Shown here: one piece after another, positions 25,960 to 35,620 of the stretch | Layout: each line of letters begins with the position of its first letter | How positions within the stretch are numbered: position 1 is the first letter of the stretch | NCBI GenBank assembly: GCA_017620475.1 | Contig: JAFZQI010000039.1 | Span: 62,001-126,000, forward strand | Direction of reading: 5' to 3' | Source of the DNA: Clostridiales bacterium | GTDB taxonomy: Bacteria; Bacillota; Clostridia; Saccharofermentanales; Saccharofermentanaceae | Length of the DNA: 64,000 nt | Made by a program: the position numbers and the translations under genes | The notes under the pieces: generated by a model | What the model saw: only the letters and a program-made list of their open reading frames with translations | Databases searched by the model: none | Told to the model about the DNA's origin: nothing

Positions 25960-26833
25960 GGAACAATATTTGCAGGAACTGAGAAAGAGTCTCAAGGTCC
26001 TGCCTCAAGCAGATAGAGACGAGGCAGTCGAGTTTTACGAAGAGTATTTCGACGAGGCCGGCGTAGAGAATGAAGCAAAAGTAATCGAAGAGCTGGGCGA
26101 GCCGAAGAGCCTGGGAAAGAAGATCCTGATCGATATCGTAGATCGTCAGTATGCACCGGCAGGTGAGGATACCGAAGCAGTAACAGCTATTGTTCCGGTA
26201 CAGGAAGCCGCACAGAGCGGAGCACAGGTGATCTCCCAGCAGACAGCAGCGCAGGGCTACACGCAGCCGGAAGCAGCACAGGGTTATGCTCAGCCGGCAG
26301 CGGGCCAGACTTACGCACAGCAGGGTGGCCAGCAGTACGCACAGAACGGCCAGACACAGTACGCCGCACAGGGCGCGCAGGCACAGGGTCAGTACACGCA
26401 GGGCACTCCGATGCCGGGCACACAGCCGAAGACGAAGTCCTCGGCGATGACCGGACTGAAGATCGCGCTGGCAGCACTTTTTGCCATCCCGCTTTCACCG
26501 ATCCTCTTTGCACTTCTGATCGTGTTCTGCACATTGATTTTCGTAGCGTTTATTGTACTCGGATCTTTCGTCGTCTCCGGCGTAGCCTGCATCGTTGCCG
26601 GCATCGCGAGTTTCATCCTTGGTGTCATCGCCATGTTCGGTCATCCTTTCCCGGGTATGATCGCTATGGGCTCCGGCCTGGCATCGCTGGGAATCGGCTT
26701 GTTCATGATCATCGGTTCGGTTGCCCTGATAAGGCTTCTGGCTATCGGCCTGGCTAAGATGTTCGGCGGCATCGTTCACAGAAAGAATAAGAAACAGAAG
26801 GCTGCGGAAGGAAATGTCCAGCAGATGTATTAA
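25952..26833 (+). CDS. DUF1700 (HAAS) membrane protein
   Basis: 293 residues. Residues 1-70 are a DUF1700/HAAS signalling domain (NKEQYLQELRKSLKVLPQADRDE, YEEYFDEAG, ELGEPKSLGKKI). Residues 85-160 are a Gln/Ala/Tyr/Gly-rich low-complexity linker (repeated AQGY, QYAQ). About four TM helices follow (165-275) with a charged tail. HAAS domains in such operons interact with PadR-type or anti-sigma partners; here the partner is likely the PadR upstream or the DUF4097 protein downstream. The long Gln-rich linker is unusual for the family. Confidence 0.82.
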   Translation: MNKEQYLQELRKSLKVLPQADRDEAVEFYEEYFDEAGVENEAKVIEELGEPKSLGKKILIDIVDRQYAPAGEDTEAVTAIVPVQEAAQSGAQVISQQTAAQGYTQPEAAQGYAQPAAGQTYAQQGGQQYAQNGQTQYAAQGAQAQGQYTQGTPMPGTQPKTKSSAMTGLKIALAALFAIPLSPILFALLIVFCTLIFVAFIVLGSFVVSGVACIVAGIASFILGVIAMFGHPFPGMIAMGSGLASLGIGLFMIIGSVALIRLLAIGLAKMFGGIVHRKNKKQKAAEGNVQQMY

Positions 26834-26843
26834 AGAGTAATAT

Positions 26844-26891
26844 CGTACGCAAACACATAGATAAGAATAATTACCGTACGCAAAAACACAT
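26844..26891. repeat. 17-bp direct repeat, 31-bp period
   Basis: CGTACGCAAACACATAG from 26844 recurs as CGTACGCAAAAACACATGG from 26875. It forms the leader between the DUF1700 and DUF4097 genes. Confidence 0.5.
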
Positions 26892-26917
26892 GGATTGCGA
26901 ATGAAAGGATGATAGAT

Positions 26918-27847
26918 ATGAAAACATTTACGAAGGTTTGTCTGATCACTGCAGGAGTTTCCCTTGCGCTGGGCATTGCCCTGACGGCTACCGGATTTGC
27001 ACTCAACGGAGGCAATGGCTTCTACATGAAGTGGGATCACGGATTCAAGTTCAGTGACAGTATAGAGGCATTTGAGAAGGGCAGAACAGAGATCGGATCA
27101 TTCAAAGATGTTGAAATCGATGTTTCCTCTGCCAATGTGAACTTCATTGAAAGCGACAGCGGCAAGTTTGAGATCGAGTACCGCGTAGAGTCGGATGAAG
27201 AGGCGGATATCGTCTGTGAAGTAAAAGATAATAAGCTTACGTTCAAAGACAGATCGGACAGCGCTTTTATCATCAGTAACTTCAACTTCCTCTACATCAA
27301 CGATAAAGACGATCTGTACGTGAACGTATACTACCCGGCCGGAACGGAATTCGGAAATGTTCATCTCGACACAAGCGCCGGTGATGTGAAGATCAGTGAT
27401 ACATTCAACTGTGAACTCCTTGATCTGGATATGTCCGCCGGAAAGACCAACCTCAGCAACGTCAGCGGTGCACTGAAGGTCGACATGAGCGCCGGTTCGT
27501 TTACCGCCACAGACTGCAACTTCGGCTTCGGCGAATTTGATATGTCAGCCGGTTCCATCAAAATGGTCAACTGCACGCTCGACGGCGGCGACGTAGATAT
27601 GTCGGCTGGTGATTTTGACGCGGAAGAGCTGGTACTGACCAAGAGCATCAAACTCGATATGTCCGCAGGCAGTGTAGACATTAAGTTCACTGATGGCCAG
27701 GAGATCGGCTATGACTTCGATCTTTCCGCCGGTTCGGCCAAGATCAATGGCGAGAAGAAGGGCGACGAATACGAGGATAAGAAGGGTTACGACATTATCG
27801 TCACCGTCGATGCTTCCGCCGGTTCCGTGAATATCACGAACAACTAA
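26918..27847 (+). CDS. DUF4097 beta-solenoid surface protein
   Basis: 309 residues. One N-terminal TM/signal segment (about 5-27) and then a repetitive beta-solenoid of the DUF4097 family. Repeats are marked by DxSAGxxxxxx: VDVSSANVNFIE, LDTSAGDVKIS, LDMSAGKTNLS, VDMSAGSFTAT, FDMSAGSIKMV, VDMSAGDFDAE, LDMSAGSVDIK, FDLSAGSAKIN and VDASAGSVNIT. The ATG at 26918 has AAAGGATG at normal spacing; one at 26909 overlaps that site. Third gene of the PadR module, probably acting at the outer face of the membrane. Function unknown. Confidence 0.82.
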   Translation: MKTFTKVCLITAGVSLALGIALTATGFALNGGNGFYMKWDHGFKFSDSIEAFEKGRTEIGSFKDVEIDVSSANVNFIESDSGKFEIEYRVESDEEADIVCEVKDNKLTFKDRSDSAFIISNFNFLYINDKDDLYVNVYYPAGTEFGNVHLDTSAGDVKISDTFNCELLDLDMSAGKTNLSNVSGALKVDMSAGSFTATDCNFGFGEFDMSAGSIKMVNCTLDGGDVDMSAGDFDAEELVLTKSIKLDMSAGSVDIKFTDGQEIGYDFDLSAGSAKINGEKKGDEYEDKKGYDIIVTVDASAGSVNITNN

Positions 27848-28101
27848 CCTTGTCAGTTAAGACCCGGGAGCCGATCTTCTTCGGTAACTCCTCCTAAGGA
27901 AACAGACATCTTCAGTGGCTCCGGTCTTTCTGAATACCCCTCCAATACCCGGCCTTTTCTTTCGGCGATGTGCCGAAACCCACGACCATCCCGAATGGAA
28001 AGGGCAGGGTATACCACGGGTGCGCCCTTTTTCGGCGCGAAAAGCACGGTGAAGCAGCTATGATTTCGGCGCGAAAAGCACTGTGTAGTTATCCTCTTCA
28101 G
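27848..28101. other. Intergenic region with hairpins and 10-mer repeats
   Basis: No gene seen. It contains a small hairpin TTTCGGC-gatgt-GCCGAAA (27960-27978), a possible terminator, and an 18-bp direct repeat TTTCGGCGCGAAAAGCAC at 28030-28047 and 28064-28081 (34-bp period) that carries the over-represented 10-mer. Confidence 0.6.
27999..28032 (+). terminator. Possible terminator of the PadR module
   Basis: AAAGGGC (27999-28005) pairs with GCCCTTT (28024-28030), followed by two further T; the 18-base loop contains GTATAC. Weaker than the other terminators called here. Confidence 0.45.
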
Positions 28102-28152
28102 ATGAAAAACAAGAACAGAAGGATCACGGGTTCAGATGTGAAAAACAGCTGA
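28102..28152 (+). CDS. 16-codon open frame before the M13 peptidase
   Basis: ATG at 28102 encodes MKNKNRRITGSDVKNS. The leader from here to 28190 contains four diverged copies of the motif (A/G)TG-A-AAA-AC, each resembling the real start MKINNR, so it looks like another start-region duplication. No strong ribosome site. Low confidence as a translated gene. Confidence 0.25.
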   Translation: MKNKNRRITGSDVKNS

Positions 28153-28189
28153 ATCGGGGATTCGTATGAGAAAAAACAGGAGTAGACAG

Positions 28190-30223
28190 ATGAAAATCAA
28201 CAACAGGATACTTTCCATTCTTATGACCCTCGGGATGTCGGCAAGTGTGATGATGCCGATGTGCCTTATGGGCTGCTCGAAGAATGAGAAGGAAGACATA
28301 AAAGAGACAGCCAATCTGGTGACGCCGGGTGATGGTTCAAATACCGATAACCAGGGCACCGGAAACAATTCGAAAGAGATCCGTCCGCAGGATGATTTCT
28401 ACGGATATGTAAATGCAGAACCACTGAGAAATACAGAGATCGATCCGCGATACGGCGCCGCCGGTGCTTTCCTAGAGTGCGAGATCAAGAAAGAAGAGCA
28501 GCTGGATGCACTGATCGACAGTATCGTGACATCCGATGAAGAGTACGCCCCGGGCAGTAATGAACAAATGATCCGGGATTTCTACAGACAGGTGATGGAC
28601 TATGATAATGAAAAGAGCACTGCCAATCAAGAAGTAATGGAAATGATCGATAAGATCTTTGAAATCAATACGATGGAGGAACTGACGGTAATGTCCGCGC
28701 AGCTCCTTCGGGACTATAACGTGAATCCGTTCTTCGGATTCGAGATCTACGATGGGTTCGAAAACCCGACGGAATATTCACTTTGCTTTGAAGGCTGCGG
28801 AAGCGTTCTCGGGATTTCACTTGAGAGCATCCATAAAAACGAAAACGGAAGAGGCTCCCTGGATACGCTTGCATATGAATCCTTACTCGCCTGCGGATTT
28901 GATGAGAAAGAGGCGAAGAACAGGGCGGATGAGCTGACGAAACTGGCAATCGATCTTTCTGTTGATTATGAACCGGAAACGCTTTCTCTGGAGTCGGTCA
29001 GTATGATGAGTTCTGACGAGATCAGGGAGTACTTCGATGCCGATGCATATACGGAAGCGATGGGATTCAAAAACCCATACGGCAAGTGGTGTGTGATGAA
29101 TGAAAAAACGTTCAGTAAAATCACAGACGCCTGGAAAAGTGAGGAGAATCTCGAAGCCTTTAAGACCTGGCTTGCCCTGTCCGTCCTTCAGGATTTCCAC
29201 GCATACATTTCATCCGAGAAAGTCGCACACATCTACGGCGAGAACACAATGGAAAAAGATGAATATGCAAAGCAGATGGTGAAAGGCTATCTTTCTTCCC
29301 AGCTCGGAGAACTCTACGCGGATGCCTATTACACGGAAGAAACGGATAAAGCGGTGAAGGATATGTGCGAGAAGATAAGAGAGTCCTATCGCGAAGTGAT
29401 CTCCGGGGCCGATTGGCTTACCGAAGATACCCGTGAAGGATTGATCAGAAAACTCGACAACATTGAGTTCATCACCGGTGCAGGGAAAAGACACGAGATC
29501 GATCCGAACGATAGTAACCTGATCGGTAAGGATGCCTGGGAGAGCGCGAAGAATTTCCTCGGAATGATCTGGACGGGCGGAATCGAATCCTTAAAAAGCG
29601 AACGTCCTCGTCAGGGCCAGAGCATGGATCCGCAGACGGTCAACGCCTGCTATTGGGTAGATAATGTCGTCCGTATCACGATTGCGATCGTTAATGAGCC
29701 GTTCTTCTCGGCTGTTGCGGATCTGAGTGCAAACCTGGGCGGACTCGGCATGGTGATCGGACATGAGATCGGACACGCTTTCGATTCCAACGGCCTGAAC
29801 TGGGATGCTGACGGTTACTACAATCCGGAATGGATCTGCAAAGAGGACAGAGAAGCATTGAAAGAACGTTCGCTGCAGTGCATCGAATACTATAACGAAT
29901 ACACCATTATGGGTATCTATCACGTCGATGGCGAGCTTACGCTCAGCGAAAATTTCGCCGATCTCGGTTCCATGCAGATCATCACGAACATAGCCAAAAC
30001 AAAAGAAGAAAGACAAGTGCTTTTCGAAAATTATGCCAGGATCTGGAGCGCGATCATGAGTGATGTATACGGGATCGCTGCGCTTAAGTTCGATGTGCAC
30101 AGCCCGAATATCGTACGTGTCAACGCAGTCTTAAGCACATGTGAGGCGTTCTACGAGACATACGATATCAAAGAAGGGGACGGCATGTATGTGGCGCCCG
30201 AAAAAAGAGTAAGCAGGTGGTAA
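28190..30223 (+). CDS. M13-family metallopeptidase lipoprotein
   Basis: 677 residues. The lipoprotein signal ends at LMGC (about residue 29), so the enzyme is outside the membrane. RPQDDFYGYVNAEPL is the usual M13 N-terminal block. The zinc site is VIGHEIGHAFD (HEXXH) with ENFADLGS giving the third ligand Glu and the Asp; the C terminus GDGMYVAPEKRVSRW corresponds to the family end. The substrate-binding NAxY block reads VNACYWVDN, which departs from the usual VNAYY. The ATG at 28190 has AGGAG 7 bases upstream, better than 28166. The ABC permease starts 3 bases after its stop. Confidence 0.88.
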   Translation: MKINNRILSILMTLGMSASVMMPMCLMGCSKNEKEDIKETANLVTPGDGSNTDNQGTGNNSKEIRPQDDFYGYVNAEPLRNTEIDPRYGAAGAFLECEIKKEEQLDALIDSIVTSDEEYAPGSNEQMIRDFYRQVMDYDNEKSTANQEVMEMIDKIFEINTMEELTVMSAQLLRDYNVNPFFGFEIYDGFENPTEYSLCFEGCGSVLGISLESIHKNENGRGSLDTLAYESLLACGFDEKEAKNRADELTKLAIDLSVDYEPETLSLESVSMMSSDEIREYFDADAYTEAMGFKNPYGKWCVMNEKTFSKITDAWKSEENLEAFKTWLALSVLQDFHAYISSEKVAHIYGENTMEKDEYAKQMVKGYLSSQLGELYADAYYTEETDKAVKDMCEKIRESYREVISGADWLTEDTREGLIRKLDNIEFITGAGKRHEIDPNDSNLIGKDAWESAKNFLGMIWTGGIESLKSERPRQGQSMDPQTVNACYWVDNVVRITIAIVNEPFFSAVADLSANLGGLGMVIGHEIGHAFDSNGLNWDADGYYNPEWICKEDREALKERSLQCIEYYNEYTIMGIYHVDGELTLSENFADLGSMQIITNIAKTKEERQVLFENYARIWSAIMSDVYGIAALKFDVHSPNIVRVNAVLSTCEAFYETYDIKEGDGMYVAPEKRVSRW

Positions 30224-30226
30224 GAA

Positions 30227-32764
30227 ATGGGAGTAGTACTGAAACACACATTTAAGAATATCTGGTCCAAAAAGATCAGGACGCTGATGCTTTTGTTCTG
30301 CATCATCGTCGCAAGCTTTGTGGCCGCCCTTTCCTTCGACATGACCAATTCGTTGCAGAACATCCTTCGGTCCGCATTCGGATCGATGTTCGGAAATGGT
30401 AACGTGATCATCTCCAACAACGCCGGGATCGATGACGACTCACTTTTAGGAACAGAAGGCTATGAGTACGATATAACTAAGGTCGCCGTCCGTCATTCAA
30501 ATGTTTATAAGCGTGATGACGAGATGTATGCCTACTATAATGAAAAGACACTGATGACATACGGTGCAGATCCGGAGTGCATCAATACCATGAAGCTTCT
30601 GGCCACGACGATCGATCTTAAGGACGATGAGTGCATCATCAGTAAAAAGTATGCTGAAGACTTCGGTCTTAAGGCCGGAGATACTATTACGATCTATGGC
30701 GATAATTCCGTTCCGTCCGACTTTAAAGTCAAAGAGATCCTTCCTTACTACGGCCTTCTGGACAAAGGTTACTGCGCCGTAGTTACGGAAGAGGGCATTA
30801 AGAGCCTGAGCTATGACGGACAGATCCACTTCAATATGGCTTTTGTGAAAGTGCATGATGAAAGCGCGGTGACGGATTTCTGCCGGATCCTTGCGGAAAA
30901 CATGCCGACGGCGCAGATCGAAAACCTGGTTTCCGGAAGAATGATGACCGAACAGGTCGATCAGATCTCGGCGGTATTCTACTTCATGTTTGCCATCTGC
31001 CTGCTGCTGGTCGTATTTGTCACGATCTCTCTTTCCGAGCGTATCATGGTCGAAAGAATGTCGACGATCGGAACACTTCGGAGCCTGGGCGTATCGGTGA
31101 AGATGACCACCATGATCATCCTTTTGGAAAATGCGCTTTACGGCCTGATCGGAGGTGCGATCGGAACAGGGATCTACGCCTTGATCAGAGACGGGCTTTT
31201 CAACAGTATTTTTACACTGAATTCCGGTTCGGATGTGGCGCTTGAGATGAACCTGGGAAATATCTCGCCCATCGCCATGATCGGTGTTGTGGTTGGGACC
31301 ATCATTATCGAATGCCTCTGCCCGATCAAGGAACTTCTCCGCTCGGTAAAAACACCGATAAGAGATATCATCTTCGACAACAAGGATACCGAGTTCAAAT
31401 ACAGCAAGAAGACACTTATCGCAGCAGTGCTTTTCGCGCTGATCGGAATTCCGTTTGTGGTGCTCGGAAAGACTTCTATGTCGGAAAATCTTCCGGTGCT
31501 CGTGGTTGGCGTGCTTTGCATGATCATCGCACTTTTCCTGGGGTATCCGCATCTGCTGCGCGCGGTCTGCAAAAGAGCCGCTAAGCATTTCGAGCGGAAG
31601 AATAAGCCGGTTGCGCAGCTGGCTTGTGTACAGGCTTCCACCAAGAAAGCAAGTGTCGGAAACTCCCGCCTCTGCGTCATGGCCGTGACGATCTGCCTGA
31701 TGTATCTGTCGCTGGTACTTTCCTACGTCAAGCTTGTAAACTTCAGAGAAGCCGACTGTGATGTTTTCGTCAACGGGCTGACCGAGGACAGCACCAGGTA
31801 TTCCTTCATTGCTGACCTGGACGGTGTGACGGATGTGGAACTGATGTATCTGCAGTACAGTTCCAATATGGTCTTCGGTTCAGAAAGGATCGATGAGTAC
31901 ATGGCTTCTGACCGGGCAAAAAAGCAGCCGGAGTTCCTCTTTGACCAGTATGAGGTCATCGGCGCGGACACATCCTATAAGATGTGCAAAATGGTGGAGG
32001 ATATGCCGGAAACCGTAAGTGGAAATGATATCTATCTGACGAAGAAACTGGCGAAGAAATATGACCTTAAAGTCGGCGATGAAGTGGAGATCCTCTTTAA
32101 GCCCACAAGCGTGATCCCGGTAAGAGAGACCTTCACCGTCAAGGGATTCATCAATGCCACGAATCTCAACATGAACAACACGGCGATCCTGATGAGTGAA
32201 GATATGTATAAGAAGATCTACTTCGACACACCGTACTTTGCTTTCATCCGCTGCAGTGATCCGGAAGCTGTCATCGAGCAGATCAATAAGTATGCATCGA
32301 GCATGATCGATACCGCTCAGACATCGGATCAGAGACTTCAGGAAATGCAGGAGGGCAACGCCGGATTGACTACACTGATGTATCTCATGATCATCATGGG
32401 TGTCGGATTGACACTGGTCGCCGTATTCAGTAACCAGACGGTGGGCTTCGAGGGAAGAAAGCGTGAAAGCGCTGTCCTGATCTCTACCGCAATGAGCCGG
32501 GGTAAGCTGGCGAAGTCCTTCTTCATCGAGAACATCCTCAGTGCCCTTGTGGCCATCCTGGTCGGCGCGATCCTGGCAGTGAGCCTGCAGTCGAATATGT
32601 TCCAGATGTTAAGCACGATGGGCATGGAGTTCCCGCGAGAGTATAACTTCCCCGTGATCGGCGTTTTCGCCGCGGCGATGTTTGTGGTCTTTACCGGAAC
32701 CGTCATCAACCCGCTCCGCCACCTCCGTAAGATGAAGACAGCCGAGCAGCTGAAATATGAATGA
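30227..32764 (+). CDS. FtsX-type ABC transporter permease
   Basis: 845 residues with two FtsX domains: a TM helix near 20-40, an outside domain, three helices around 245-355, a short spacer with two helices, a second outside domain and three C-terminal helices (about 720-830). This eight-to-ten helix layout is that of MacB/YknZ/BceB-like exporters or mechanotransmitters. RIMVERMSTIGTLRSLGVS is the typical coupling segment after the first FtsX helix. It pairs with the ATPase at 32888. Next to a surface metallopeptidase, a role in peptide export, resistance or lipoprotein handling is inferred. Confidence 0.88.
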   Translation: MGVVLKHTFKNIWSKKIRTLMLLFCIIVASFVAALSFDMTNSLQNILRSAFGSMFGNGNVIISNNAGIDDDSLLGTEGYEYDITKVAVRHSNVYKRDDEMYAYYNEKTLMTYGADPECINTMKLLATTIDLKDDECIISKKYAEDFGLKAGDTITIYGDNSVPSDFKVKEILPYYGLLDKGYCAVVTEEGIKSLSYDGQIHFNMAFVKVHDESAVTDFCRILAENMPTAQIENLVSGRMMTEQVDQISAVFYFMFAICLLLVVFVTISLSERIMVERMSTIGTLRSLGVSVKMTTMIILLENALYGLIGGAIGTGIYALIRDGLFNSIFTLNSGSDVALEMNLGNISPIAMIGVVVGTIIIECLCPIKELLRSVKTPIRDIIFDNKDTEFKYSKKTLIAAVLFALIGIPFVVLGKTSMSENLPVLVVGVLCMIIALFLGYPHLLRAVCKRAAKHFERKNKPVAQLACVQASTKKASVGNSRLCVMAVTICLMYLSLVLSYVKLVNFREADCDVFVNGLTEDSTRYSFIADLDGVTDVELMYLQYSSNMVFGSERIDEYMASDRAKKQPEFLFDQYEVIGADTSYKMCKMVEDMPETVSGNDIYLTKKLAKKYDLKVGDEVEILFKPTSVIPVRETFTVKGFINATNLNMNNTAILMSEDMYKKIYFDTPYFAFIRCSDPEAVIEQINKYASSMIDTAQTSDQRLQEMQEGNAGLTTLMYLMIIMGVGLTLVAVFSNQTVGFEGRKRESAVLISTAMSRGKLAKSFFIENILSALVAILVGAILAVSLQSNMFQMLSTMGMEFPREYNFPVIGVFAAAMFVVFTGTVINPLRHLRKMKTAEQLKYE

Positions 32765-32887
32765 TCCGGAGAAAATGGCGGGCCGGGAATAAGAAACCGG
32801 CATCATGAAAAAAAGACTGCAACCGCATAACAGAAACAGCAGTAAAAAATGAAGCGGTAGCTTAATCGAAAGAATGAGGTAAGTAAA

Positions 32888-33631
32888 ATGGAAAAGATGA
32901 TCGAAGTTAAAAATGTCAGTAAAGTATTCGGTAAGAAGGGCGGCGTCATGACGCAGGTCCTGGACGGCGCGAATCTCACCGTCGAAAAGGGAGAGTTCGT
33001 TTCCCTGATGGGCGCTTCCGGTTCGGGCAAGAGCACACTCCTGTACCTGATCGGCGGTCTGGACCGCGATTTTTCCGGAGAGATCTGTATCTGCGGCGAA
33101 AGCATCGGCAAGATGAAGGAGAAGAAACTCAGTAAGATCCGCCTCGACAAGATCGGATTCATCTTCCAGTACTATAATCTGGTCCAGAATCTCAACGTCG
33201 AGGACAACATCCTTCTGCCGTCTCTGGTAGCCGGCCGTTCCCGTGCTTCTTTGCAAAAAGAACTGGATGAGATACTGGAGATCACCGGTCTTACCGAGAA
33301 GAGAAAGCAGATGCCCGGTAAGCTTTCCGGCGGACAGCAGCAGCGTGTGGCGATCGCCCGTGCCGTGATCAGCAGACCGGAGATCATCCTTGCCGATGAG
33401 GCAACCGGTAACCTCGACAGTAAGTCCGGTGCCGAGATTATGGAGCTTTTCCGCCGACTCAATCAGGAGAAGGGGATCACGATCCTTCAGGTCACCCACT
33501 CTAAAAAGTGCGCGGATTACGGTACACGTACGGTCGTTCTTGAGAACGGAAGAACCGTGGATGAGCACGCACAGCTTTACGTGAGAAGCCGCGAAGCCGC
33601 ACCGCTTATGACGGCCCCGGTGCTTTTATAA
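32888..33631 (+). CDS. ABC transporter ATP-binding protein (LolD/MacB type)
   Basis: 247 residues. Walker [11 protein letters not shown]-loop [18 protein letters not shown], signature [14 protein letters not shown], Walker [14 protein letters not shown] and H-loop [10 protein letters not shown] are all intact. The [14 protein letters not shown] block is diagnostic of the LolD/MacB subfamily that partners FtsX-type permeases, so it powers the protein encoded at 30227. A 123-base gap separates them, containing no terminator. AATGAGGTAAGTAAA precedes the ATG. Confidence 0.93.
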   Translation: MEKMIEVKNVSKVFGKKGGVMTQVLDGANLTVEKGEFVSLMGASGSGKSTLLYLIGGLDRDFSGEICICGESIGKMKEKKLSKIRLDKIGFIFQYYNLVQNLNVEDNILLPSLVAGRSRASLQKELDEILEITGLTEKRKQMPGKLSGGQQQRVAIARAVISRPEIILADEATGNLDSKSGAEIMELFRRLNQEKGITILQVTHSKKCADYGTRTVVLENGRTVDEHAQLYVRSREAAPLMTAPVLL

Positions 33632-33650
33632 AAGAAAGGATCGATATATA

Positions 33651-33692
33651 AAAAGCCGGCCCGGAGGATTCCAAAACGGAATGCCCGGGCCG
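33651..33692 (-). terminator. Terminator of the small membrane protein gene
   Basis: GGCCCGG (33658-33664) pairs with CCGGGCC (33685-33691), with an inner ATTCC/GGAAT stem. On the minus strand the stem is followed by CTTTTTATATAT. It may act in both directions between convergent genes. Confidence 0.75.
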
Positions 33693-33721
33693 CTGCTAAT
33701 AGAGGGGGATATGGAGGGTTA

Positions 33722-33931
33722 TTATTCTTCGGTGATGACGGGGGTGGTGTACATCTCGTAAATCGAGGTGATGGCGGCGACGAAGGCAAATCCGAGGGAG
33801 ATCCATACGGGGATGTTGCTGAATTTGACTTCCAGGAAGGCGGTGATCGTGAATCCCAGAACGGCGATGCTGTCGATGACGGTAACGATGATGTGCTTGA
33901 TGCTGTCTTTGTTTTGGAAAATCTTTCTCAT
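33722..33931 (-). CDS. Small two-TM protein
   Basis: 69 residues, not recognised. Charged N terminus MRKIFQNKDSIKH, then two hydrophobic helices (about 14-33 and 40-60) joined by a short loop, and a short acidic tail. GAGG lies about 9 bases before the ATG and a terminator follows the stop, so it is a plausible single gene. It lies between an ABC transporter (plus strand) and a MATE transporter (minus strand). Confidence 0.65.
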   Translation of the reverse strand: MRKIFQNKDSIKHIIVTVIDSIAVLGFTITAFLEVKFSNIPVWISLGFAFVAAITSIYEMYTTPVITEE

Positions 33932-34031
33932 GTCCTAATACCTCGTTTCCTTGTAAGCGGTGTTTCGTTCTTTGTGATTTCATCATACCGCCCGGAGAAC
34001 GAGGGTTCTATCGAAGTGTCTTACGCTAATC

Positions 34032-35459
34032 TTACACTTTTGAAAGATATGTTTTCTTCACGTATACATAGTAAGAGAAGAGGGCAACGAAGGTGAGGGC
34101 CCAGGAAAGCGGGTAGGACACAAGAAGGATCTTGTAGGCCGCGATCCCGTGGGTGGTTCTCTTGAAGTGGGCAAAGACAGTAAATACCCACAGAAGGCGC
34201 AGGCCGCAGCTTCCGATAACGGTCGCCACCATCGGATACACAGAGCGTTTGATACCGCGAAGCATGCCGGAACCGCAGTCCATGATACCGCAGAGAAAAT
34301 CGGGGATCACGATCAGGAGCATCCTGGCTAAGCCGAACTCAACAGACTCGGGCGAATCCGGCAGATAAAGCTTCAGAAGAGGCGAGCCGAAGAGGTAGGC
34401 GATGAATCCCAGGGTCAATCCGATGGCGGTGATGGAAAGAAGTGCCGAACGATAGATGTCGTTGAGCCTGTGGTATTTCTTCGCGCCGTAGTTCTGGCCG
34501 GCGAAAGTCATGCACCCTTGTGTAAAGGAGTTCATGCCGGCATAGATGAACGAGTCGATATTCATGCACGCACTGTTTCCTGCCGCGCAAAAAGTACCGA
34601 GTGAATTGACCGAGGACTGGATGATGACGTTGGAAAAGGAGAAGAGTGTATTCTGAAATCCAACGGGAAGTCCCAGTTTCAATATCTTGCTTAGAGGTTT
34701 CTTGTGAAGGCGCAGTTCGAAGATGAAGATGCGGCATTCACTGGCATGGTGAAGAAGAGCCGTGGTCATGAGGATGGCCGAGAGTACCTGCGATGCGACT
34801 GTAGCGATGGCTACACCGGCAACACCCATCCGGAACACGGCGACGAGGATGACGTTAAGGACCACATTCAGCACACCGGAAGAAGACAGGTAGATCAGTG
34901 GACGCTTGGTATCGCCGGTCGCCACGATGATGGCGCGGCCGAAGGTATAGATCATGAAGGCCGGAGCCCCGAGAAAGTAGATACGAAGGTAGGTGGTTGC
35001 CTGATCGATCGATTCGGGTGTTGTGCCCATCCATTCCAGAAATGTCCGCGCGAAAACGACTCCAATGGCGCAGGTAAAGACGCCGAAGATCACACCCAGC
35101 GAAAAGATGGTGTGGGTCAGATCATGGATTTTCTCCTTCTGGTTGGCGCCAAGCGTTGATGCCAGAACGACGGTTGCTCCGAGGGAGATACCGACGAAGA
35201 GATTGATCAGAAGGTTGATCAGCGGTGCACAGGAACCGACGGCCGCGACAGCGGAATCGCCGACGAACTGGCCGACAACAACGATGTCTGCCGCATTGAA
35301 AAGAAGCTGCAGGACCTGAGTTAAAACGATGGGAACGCTGTAGCAGATGAGGGGCCAAAGCACGGGACCATTGAGCATGTCGATACCGCGGCTCCGGTTC
35401 TGTCTTCGAAGCGAGAGCCGCTCCATGAGTGTATTCTCTTCGTACTTTTTCTCAAACAT
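34032..35459 (-). CDS. MATE-family efflux transporter
   Basis: 475 residues, about 12 TM helices. LICYSVPIVLTQVLQLLFNAADIVVVGQFVG and NLFVGISLGATVVLAS in the first half, with FTQGCMTFAGQNYGAKKYHR in the second, are typical of the NorM/DinF-like clostridial MATE group. The N-terminal 28 residues are charged and cytoplasmic. The leader contains a 9-bp perfect inverted repeat (35467-35475 with 35502-35510) whose proximal arm includes the GGGGA ribosome site, so the hairpin could mask translation. The TerB-like gene lies 160 bases upstream on the same strand. Confidence 0.92.
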   Translation of the reverse strand: MFEKKYEENTLMERLSLRRQNRSRGIDMLNGPVLWPLICYSVPIVLTQVLQLLFNAADIVVVGQFVGDSAVAAVGSCAPLINLLINLFVGISLGATVVLASTLGANQKEKIHDLTHTIFSLGVIFGVFTCAIGVVFARTFLEWMGTTPESIDQATTYLRIYFLGAPAFMIYTFGRAIIVATGDTKRPLIYLSSSGVLNVVLNVILVAVFRMGVAGVAIATVASQVLSAILMTTALLHHASECRIFIFELRLHKKPLSKILKLGLPVGFQNTLFSFSNVIIQSSVNSLGTFCAAGNSACMNIDSFIYAGMNSFTQGCMTFAGQNYGAKKYHRLNDIYRSALLSITAIGLTLGFIAYLFGSPLLKLYLPDSPESVEFGLARMLLIVIPDFLCGIMDCGSGMLRGIKRSVYPMVATVIGSCGLRLLWVFTVFAHFKRTTHGIAAYKILLVSYPLSWALTFVALFSYYVYVKKTYLSKV

Positions 35460-35466
35460 GATAAAA

Positions 35467-35510
35467 TCCCCGCTTGGTCATAGGAGAGATTCTACCATGA
35501 TAAGCGGGGA
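35467..35510 (-). promoter_or_regulatory. Leader hairpin covering the MATE ribosome site
   Basis: TCCCCGCTT (35467-35475) and AAGCGGGGA (35502-35510) are perfect 9-bp arms around a 26-base loop. On the minus strand the second arm, AAGCGGGGA, contains the only Shine-Dalgarno-like bases before the ATG and is followed by TTTTATC. Confidence 0.5.
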
Positions 35511-35620
35511 ATATGTTTGCTTCTGATATTGTGCATTTGCCCGAAAATAGGGGTCGTCACGGTGAGGTATGTGCATGAAACTTAGTAGGGTTTCGTCGCG
35601 ATCGCCCAATTGGGTCGAGG

